DNA from: Callorhinus ursinus
Lineage: Eukaryota; Chordata; Mammalia; Carnivora; Otariidae
Assembly: GCF_003265705.1 (NCBI RefSeq)
Contig: NW_020313057.1
Coordinates: forward strand, 7,417,089 to 7,481,088
DNA: 64,000 nt
Reading direction: 5' to 3'
The position numbers and the translations under genes were made by a program. Below, one piece after another: positions 57,351 to 64,000 of the stretch (positions are counted from its first letter, which is position 1; the number at the start of each line of letters is the position of its first letter). The notes under the pieces were generated by a model, which worked only from the letters and a program-made list of their open reading frames with translations, was not told the origin of the DNA and did not search any database.

Positions 57351-60300
57351 ATAAAACAAGTAAGGATGTAGTCAACATCATACCCATAGCAAAAAGATCC
57401 CTCTCTCTGCCATTAATATCATTTTTTTTTTGGTGATTCAATAAGATGGCAAGTACATGACAAAGTACTAATACCCCTAAGCCTTTAAGATTCTAAGAGT
57501 AAAACTATTAAAAATATATTTTAAACCCTTTCTATGGATCTAAGCATATTCTGAATAAAGGATGATATAAACTGATATCTCTGGTAACTGAATCTCAGGC
57601 TTTGTTTGTTCTTTTAGTAGAATGCAGCTGTACTGTGTTTTGATACCAGTATATATGTTACCCTCAGACAAGTCACTTGACCTGCTTTGGTTTGAACTTG
57701 TTTGGATTATCACATAATGAACTGGAAACCAGAATGGCAGTTTATTATTCATTGGAAGAAAGCAAATGAAAACTCCCATTACTTTGCATGTTGACACTAG
57801 AGAATGTACTCTGGGACCTGCAGAATAAATTTACAATTAAGGAGGTAGACAAAGTAAGAGAAAGAGACATAGGCTTGACTCAGCATTGGGCTTCCAGTTC
57901 ATTTTACTGCTTTTCCATGTTTTATAGATTATTGATATATTGATTCAGAATTATCTCAGAGTTTACTGGGTCTTAAGGTCTGTGATAGATCCTGATGGTG
58001 GGTGGGGAGACATACTAGTAAATTACGTCTTTGCTTTTAAGGATTTTATAGTCTTGGAGAGAAAAAACATGTTAACAGTATAGGATTACCTGTGTTTGAT
58101 TCTTTGCATATAGACTAATGACTTAACACTTCAATTTCTTTGTTTTCTGCTTCTACATGTTCCTTTGACATGAAGGAATTTTAAGTCTAGGGAGTGCATT
58201 TACAAATAAGTCCACTTCTCGGGATACCATATATGTCCTAAGGTCCTTCTTAAAGCAACTTAAGAGTTACCAGTCACTGACCAAGAAAGAAGGCTTTATA
58301 AATTGCCCAGTGAAGGAATTAGCCAGGAATCTAATTTCTTCTAGTTTTCTCTCATAAATCATTTCATGGTTCATTAGGACCTCCACAAGAGGGTGACTTG
58401 GAAGGGAAGAAAAAAACAAAAACAGAAAAATCAAAATCACTGTTATTTTATAGCAACATTAGAAATATTGTAAATTAGATTGACTAAAATAGTTGAAACT
58501 AAAAGCCAAAATAAATGTTGAGATGTCAGTTCTCTTGGCTATTTTTAGGTCTTGACTATGCCTGCTTTACAAGTAAGACCATTTTATCACTTTATAAGCA
58601 CAACTGATTTTATTATTCCACCCCTGTGCTAGTTCCTGGGAATTTCAAACTAAAGAAACACTAAATGCCTAGAAAATGGTATTTTTGTTTTAGCATGTGC
58701 CTGTACTAGCATTTCTCTAACCAGATTGATTAAAAAAGGACTCTGGAAACTGAAATGTAACCTGGGCAATTGAAAAATAATTGCAATGGAAGAAATGAAT
58801 TGATAAACTAAGGTTCTTTCCAAATCAAGCCCTAGTGAACCACTGGCCCATCTGAATCTCCTCCTTACTTATTACTCAAATCTTGGGAGATATTATGGAG
58901 CTTTCTTTCCCTATTGTGGCTAGATCCCCATTATTTTTACCACTAAAAGCAAAGAAAAGCAACCACCTTACACTTATTATGGATGCCATTAGCCTTATGG
59001 GAAACTGGGTGGTTGTTATAATATTTTTCAGCAGAGCTCATTTCTTTCTGTTCCCATCAAATATGACTTTATTAATCCCAGTATGGTGTGGTTTATACAA
59101 AATAAAAACTGTTAGGTAATTTTTACAGTCTTTTCTCTAGGTTGATTTAAAAATGCACTGGATTATATGAAATGACTCATCCAGTGTCAAACAACAACAA
59201 AAAATAATTTTAAAAATCTACCAAAGGGTTTTATTTCATTGATTATAAAAACAACAACAAAACAAAACACCAAACAAAACCAATATATAGTATTTCTTCC
59301 TTTGAATGGCAGCTGGCTGATGAAACTCCTTACTGAAGATAGACATGCTACCTAATGCCAATAGAAGATTTTAGATAAGATGGGGTAAAGAAATATTGGT
59401 TGGGGTGGGAAAGTGGGAGTAGTCCAGAAAAACATGGCAACTTGATACATTATTCTTACAAATATAACAGCTGACCTGAGTATTGGAATATCTTATTCAT
59501 GAGTCATAAGCTTGGTAATACTTTTACCCAGTACTTAAACAAACAAATAAAAACAAACAAACAAAAAACAAAAAAGCACTACCTTAGAAAGATGGTTTTT
59601 ATTTTCTAGGGAACTTAAAAAGAAGTTTCATGCATTTTTTTTCCCTCCTTTTTCTGGAAGAGCTCAGTACAAAGATATTTTCATGGGAATCAATATCTAA
59701 TCTTTATTGACCGTGACTGTTATTGGTACTAACAGAAAAGCATTTGTTCACAGAAAGGCTGGTCTCCACCAGCAGAACTATGAATTAGATAGTATGGATT
59801 AGAACTATGAATCATCTTACTTACTGGCTGCAGATTTTCTTTATATATAGTAGTGCATACTTTAATTTCCCTTTTTCTATAAAATAGCATGTTTGAGTTA
59901 TAGTATTTCTGTGTATTTCCATATTTAATATCCTACATTTCTGTTTTTTATTTAGTTTATATAATAATAATATTAAAGTGATAATTGGTTTACTTACTGT
60001 CCTTGGAATACAATGTGCAGTTGTTGGCCTCTGTCCTATAATGTCAGTTTTCGCAATTAAAACACTTCATTTTAATGAATATCTATGATGCACATGGTAC
60101 ATCTATTTATTCTACAAAGAATCTCATCCACCACATAACCAAATCCCTCTTTTAAAAGAATCAACTGGAAATCTTTTGTTCTATAAGATTTCCTAAAATT
60201 CATTCTGAGGAAAAGCTCTGTTATTTCCAAACGCCTACTGATGAGTTTAAAGGTTATAGAGAAGGGAGGAAGGAAACTCACTTGTGATGAGTCCATGCCC

Positions 60301-60589
60301 TATGACACATGCTAAGCTACAGTGTTTTCCTTCAAGCACAATGCAAGATGTGTGCAAATGTCCACATCAAACACAGAAGAATTTGAGATGCAGCCTGGAA
60401 TGACTTTATCCAAAGTCATAGGAGTGAAGACACAAATCCATTCCTTTTCACAGTGTTTCATTACCATAACAATTATTGTCTACAATAGACAATATTACTC
60501 GTAGACACGAGTAATACTCATTATTGGAATCTTGTTAGGCTAAACATTTTTAATTGGAAAATTATGTAGTTGTTTTTTTAAAAACATGG
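57351..60589. other. No gene seen; the longest stretch free of recognised repeats
   Basis: About 3.2 kb with no recognised LINE or SINE, only A-rich runs near 59195-59280 and 59540-59578. Faint ancient-repeat phrases (for example near 57990-58160) are too weak to call. No ORF above about 85 codons and no convincing exon. Confidence 0.45.
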
Positions 60590-60795
60590 ACGTTAAATCA
60601 GAACAACTGAGTTTGAATTCGGTCCATATCATTTGGTAGATCTATGACATTTGACAATTCACTTAATATTTAAGATTCTTAATTTCAACCATTTATAAAA
60701 AGAGGTTAATGATACTGTCTGTCTCAGAGTATTATTATGAGACTAAAATAAGATAAGTTATATTAGGCATTCTAACTAATAATGCAGTGAATACA
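60590..60795 (+). mobile_element. MIR element
   Basis: gagtttgaattcggtccata, gacaattcacttaatattta, aaaagaggttaatgatactg and tctcagagtattattatgag follow the MIR consensus order in forward orientation. Confidence 0.65.
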
Positions 60796-61829
60796 TGCTA
60801 ATTTCTTTATCTTCCTTTTGGAATATAAATATATTAATGGCAGGAATATGACAAGTAATTTCCCCAACAAAGGGTTTTCCAGTAACCAAACATATATACA
60901 GACATGTAAATATTATATGTAGTATACACTATATATTAATTAGCATATTATATATATTTCATATACATATTTAATATATATTTCTGATATATTTTCTAAA
61001 TTTCAAAGTCAAATAATTTGCAAATATAAAAGAATAAGTAACTTCTTGCTAACTCAACTTCAAGATCCATGTATTTCTGTACAGAGAATCAGAGCAAATA
61101 TTTTGAGCAGGTTATAAGGTTGGCTTTTGCAGGATAACACTTGAGAATTACCTACTGCACAATTTCTATACATACAGGTCATGGGGATCAACCATAAATC
61201 ATAAAGAAACAAAAATTCCTTTCTAGATGATATAACTAAATCTGGTATTTGCTTGAACATCTTGCCTTCACTGACTACTCAGACAAATAATACATTTAGT
61301 CTTTCAATCATAAGAAGCTCAGTATCTCCTAACTTCCCACTTGATAATTTTGAAGAGAAGCTTCCTGTCTACGGTAAAATAACAGTATGTTGGAAGATAA
61401 AAAAAAAAATATATATGTATCAAATTAGTCATCTTTCTCCCCAACATTTATAGACATGAGAGTTGTTTATTGCCATAGCCTGTCTTTAAAACTGAGCTTA
61501 TTTCCTCATAAACTTGTGCTTGTTCCTAGATTTATCCTGCTGTGAATCATCATGCTTCTAGGGCTATTGTGAACTCACTTCAGAATCACATCTTAGAGTA
61601 AGATGGATAAGAGGGAAAAAAACCCTTAACTGAGGGTCCATCTCTTCAGTAAATCAGCCAAGGCCAAATTTTGTCCTCTGCAATTTTGTATGGAAGCTTT
61701 ATGTAATTTCTCAAGTCAACGCTTGCTCTAATTAGTGCCATTTTTAAGAGGGTATACTGTAATAAATGAATGAATGGGTCTTTCATAGGTCACTTCTTAG
61801 TTCAGTTTACTTGTCTGTAAATTGGGTGT
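60796..61829. other. No gene seen; AT-rich run near 60890-60990
   Basis: Unique-looking AT-rich DNA. Two small frames (61060-61260 minus, 61253-61453 plus) have no recognised features. Confidence 0.45.
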
Positions 61830-61950
61830 GTTAATCTGTTAAGACTGCTGTAATAAAGTACCACAGACGGGGAAGCTTCAACAGCAGAAATGTATTGTGT
61901 CATAGTTCTGGAGGCTTGAAGTCCAAGATGAAGGTGTAGGCAGGGTTGGT

Positions 61951-62157
61951 TCTTTTTTTTTTTTTTAAGATTTTACTTATTTATTTGACAGAGAGAGAGA
62001 GACAGACACAGAGAGAGCACAAGCAGGGGGAGCAGCAGAGGGAGAAGCAGGCTCTCCACGGAGCAGGGAGCCCAATGTGGGACTCAATCCCAGGACCTGG
62101 AGATCATGACCTGAGCCAAAGGCAGACGCTTAATGACTGAGCCATCCAGGCGCCCCA
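61951..62157 (-). mobile_element. CanSINE, antisense, inside LTR
   Basis: Left end is the T-run and tail; right end is the head (gagccatccaggcgcccc). A perfect 11-bp TSD, gcagggttggt, lies at 61940-61950 and 62158-62168. Confidence 0.96.
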
Positions 62158-62325
62158 GCAGGGTTGGTGTTTTCCCTGACCTCTCTTTTTGGTGTTTAGA
62201 TGGCCATCTTATCCCTGTGTCTTCACACACTCTTCCCTCTGTGGGTATGTGCCCAAATTTATTCTAGTTATAAGGGTATCAGTCATATTGGATTCGGGCC
62301 CATTCTAACTATGTCATTTTATCTT

Positions 62326-62502
62326 TTTTTTTTAATTTTTATTGTTATGTTAATCACCATATATTACATCATTAGTTTTTGATGCAGTGTTCCATGATTC
62401 ATTGTTTGTTCATAACACCCAGTGCACCATGCAAAACGTGCCCTCCTCAATACCCATCACCAGGCTAACCCATCCCCCCACCCCCCTACCCTCTAGAACC
62501 CT
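62326..62502 (-). mobile_element. Extremely 5'-truncated young L1 (3' UTR end only)
   Basis: 177 bp consisting only of the last part of the young L1 3' UTR (reversed gtagtgttccatgattc-like block) and its tail. A perfect 17-bp TSD, ctatgtcattttatctt, lies at 62309-62325 and 62503-62519. Confidence 0.95.
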
Positions 62503-62615
62503 CTATGTCATTTTATCTTAATTATTTTTGTGAAGATTCTTTCTTCAAATACAGTCGCTTTGAGGTATTAGGAGTTATAACTTCAGCATATAAATTTTGC
62601 AAGAGGCAGAATCTA

Positions 62616-62909
62616 GCCCATAAGGGCCCATACCTCTTATTCTCATGTCTATTAGATGTTACAGTGATTAAATGAAATGATATTTAGTAAAGAACTTGCT
62701 ATAAAACCACAAAATAAATGCCAAAAATCATTACCAATAATTGAGACTTCTGACGTTTTTATTTCAGAATTTATTTTTTCTTGATAGTTTTTAGGACAAC
62801 TATCTTGAGGTATAAATTTCTTACCAGAAAATTCATGCTGATAAACTGTACAACTCATTTTTTGCATATTCAGAGTTATCAAATCATCCTCAATATCTAA
62901 TTTTAATAT
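62616..62909. other. No gene seen; possible MIR scrap near 62640-62700
   Basis: The phrase ttacagtgattaaatgaaatg resembles a MIR 3' part; too short to call. Confidence 0.35.
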
Positions 62910-63760
62910 ATTTTCATTACCCCAAACAGAATCCTACACCCATTTTCAGCCACCATCCAGTTTCCCCTCCCTTAAACCCTGAAAGCCACGGAACTAGTTT
63001 CTATCTCTGGAAATGTGTCTAGACATTTCCTCTAAATAGAATTTTATATATGTGTTCTTTTGTGATTGACTTCTTTCACCTAACATAATGCTTTCAAGGT
63101 CAATCCATACTGAAGTATGTATCAATGCATCATTGATTTGTATTGTCAAATAATATGTCATCATATATTTTTGGTTTTTATTCATTCATCAATTGATGGA
63201 CATGTGGATTGTTTCTAGTACAGATAATTTTATTTATTTTTTTGCAACCTGGATGCTTCTATATTATATTCTTGTCTAATTGCCCAGTCAAATGTTGAAT
63301 AAAAGTGGAGGGAACAGACATCCTGTTCCTCATCTCAGATGAAAAACATTCAGTTTCACTGTTGAGGATGATAGCTATGGGCTTTTCTTACATGCCATAT
63401 ATCAGGTGGAAGAAATTCCCTTCTGTTGCTAGTTTACTTATCCTTTTATCACAAAAGGGTGTTGGATTTTGTCAAATGCTTTTTCTGTATATTTTGAGAT
63501 TATCAAATGTTTTTTGTCCTTTATTGTATTAAAATGGTTTATTGCAATGATTGATTTTCAGATGTTAAACACACTTGACATTCCTGGGACAAATCCTATC
63601 TAATTACAGTGTATAATCATTTTTATAGGTTGCTGGAATTGTTTTGCTCTTATGTTGTTGAGGACTTCTGCATCTATATTCATAAATGATATTGCTCTGT
63701 AGTTTCTCTTGATAATTTATAGTTCAATTTTATATAGATCCACTTTCCTCTCTGATCACT
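62910..63760 (-). mobile_element. Old L1M-type LINE, antisense
   Basis: First come the reversed ORF2 end and 3' region (attcattcatcaattgatgg at 63180), then reversed RT (gtcaaatgctttttctgtat near 63471, matching the AEKAFD-type motif read backward, and cttctgcatctatattcata near 63665). The two blocks are separated by an internal loss near 63230. Decayed. Confidence 0.75.
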
Positions 63761-64000
63761 AATAAATCAAAAAATATTTTATGAGTGTGCATCTTTTAAT
63801 CTAGCATTAATCTTATGCTTGCTTTTAATATGCTATGCTTCTTTATTTCACATATTTTCTCTAATGAATGTCATTTTATTTTAGTCAATCAACAACAGTA
63901 ACATTTGTCATAACTTCTTCTTTTCCTTCATTTCCAATAGAAATAAAATTTTCCAAGTTTATAGTGCACAGCATGCTCTTTTCCATGTATCAAAAACCGT

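Larger units (their letters stand above)
61830..62615 (-). mobile_element. ERVL-MaLR-type solitary LTR, split by a SINE and an L1
   Basis: The plus strand shows the reversed LTR order aagtaccacagacgggg, catagttctggaggcttgaagtccaagatgaag, then (after the SINE) agatggccatcttatccctgtgtcttcacac and tattggattcgggcccattc, then (after the L1) tcaaatacagtcgctttgag and cttcagcatataaattttg. These are hallmarks of MaLR LTRs. No internal retroviral coding sequence is seen. The subfamily is uncertain. Confidence 0.65.

Noticed and set aside
58883..59119. 78-codon plus frame as a small membrane protein
   Set aside because: Hydrophobic stretches are common in T-rich DNA; no conserved family, no promoter or splice evidence.
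61830..62615. Endogenous retrovirus with coding capacity
   Set aside because: Only LTR-type sequence is visible; no gag/pol/env-like reading frame nearby.

Overview
The window is intergenic or intronic mammalian DNA made mostly of transposable elements. I find no host protein-coding gene, no functional RNA gene and no CRISPR array. The lineage is read from the repeats. There are 17 tRNA-derived CanSINE copies with the carnivore head (gggcgcctgggtggctcag) and (CT)n plus AAATAAATAAA tails. Several closely related LINE-1 (L1) copies share one 3' UTR containing ATGAATCATGGAACACTAC. This indicates Carnivora. None of the SINEs has the canid-type head, so a non-canid caniform (bear, seal or mustelid group) is the best guess; this is inference.

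Layout. 1-3875: young L1 (L1-A), plus strand, running in from the left edge. 3890-7995: older L1M-type element, plus strand, interrupted by a CanSINE and by a small insertion carrying a decayed tRNA-Pro. 8.3-18.6 kb: SINEs, microsatellites and two antisense L1M fragments. 20040-24475: second young L1 (L1-B), plus strand, with a 16-bp target-site duplication (TSD) and a 400-N assembly gap. 26549-33029: a twin-primed (5'-inverted) older L1 (L1-E) split by a young antisense L1 (L1-C, 26926-32430). L1-C keeps a complete CpG-rich 5' UTR with a YY1 site but has lost the reverse transcriptase core. 33-34.7 kb: old L1 ORF2. 38.8-44.5 kb: old antisense L1/HAL1-type sequence, then L1-D (39768-44487), whose 1290-codon ORF2 carries only five disabling lesions plus a lost start codon. 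45-64 kb: mostly unique AT-rich DNA with L1M, MIR and L2 remnants and SINEs. A MaLR-type LTR near 62 kb is split by one SINE and by a 177-bp L1 tail.

The elements do not form a pathway. The L1s would have supplied the endonuclease and reverse transcriptase that mobilise themselves and, in trans, the CanSINEs. The nested insertions and TSDs give a relative time order. Nothing here supports a new molecular system. The most unusual items are the tRNA-Pro-derived retro-insertion at 7570-7700, the nested and deleted L1-C, the repeated units in its 5' UTR, and a perfect 15-bp hairpin at 52061-52098.
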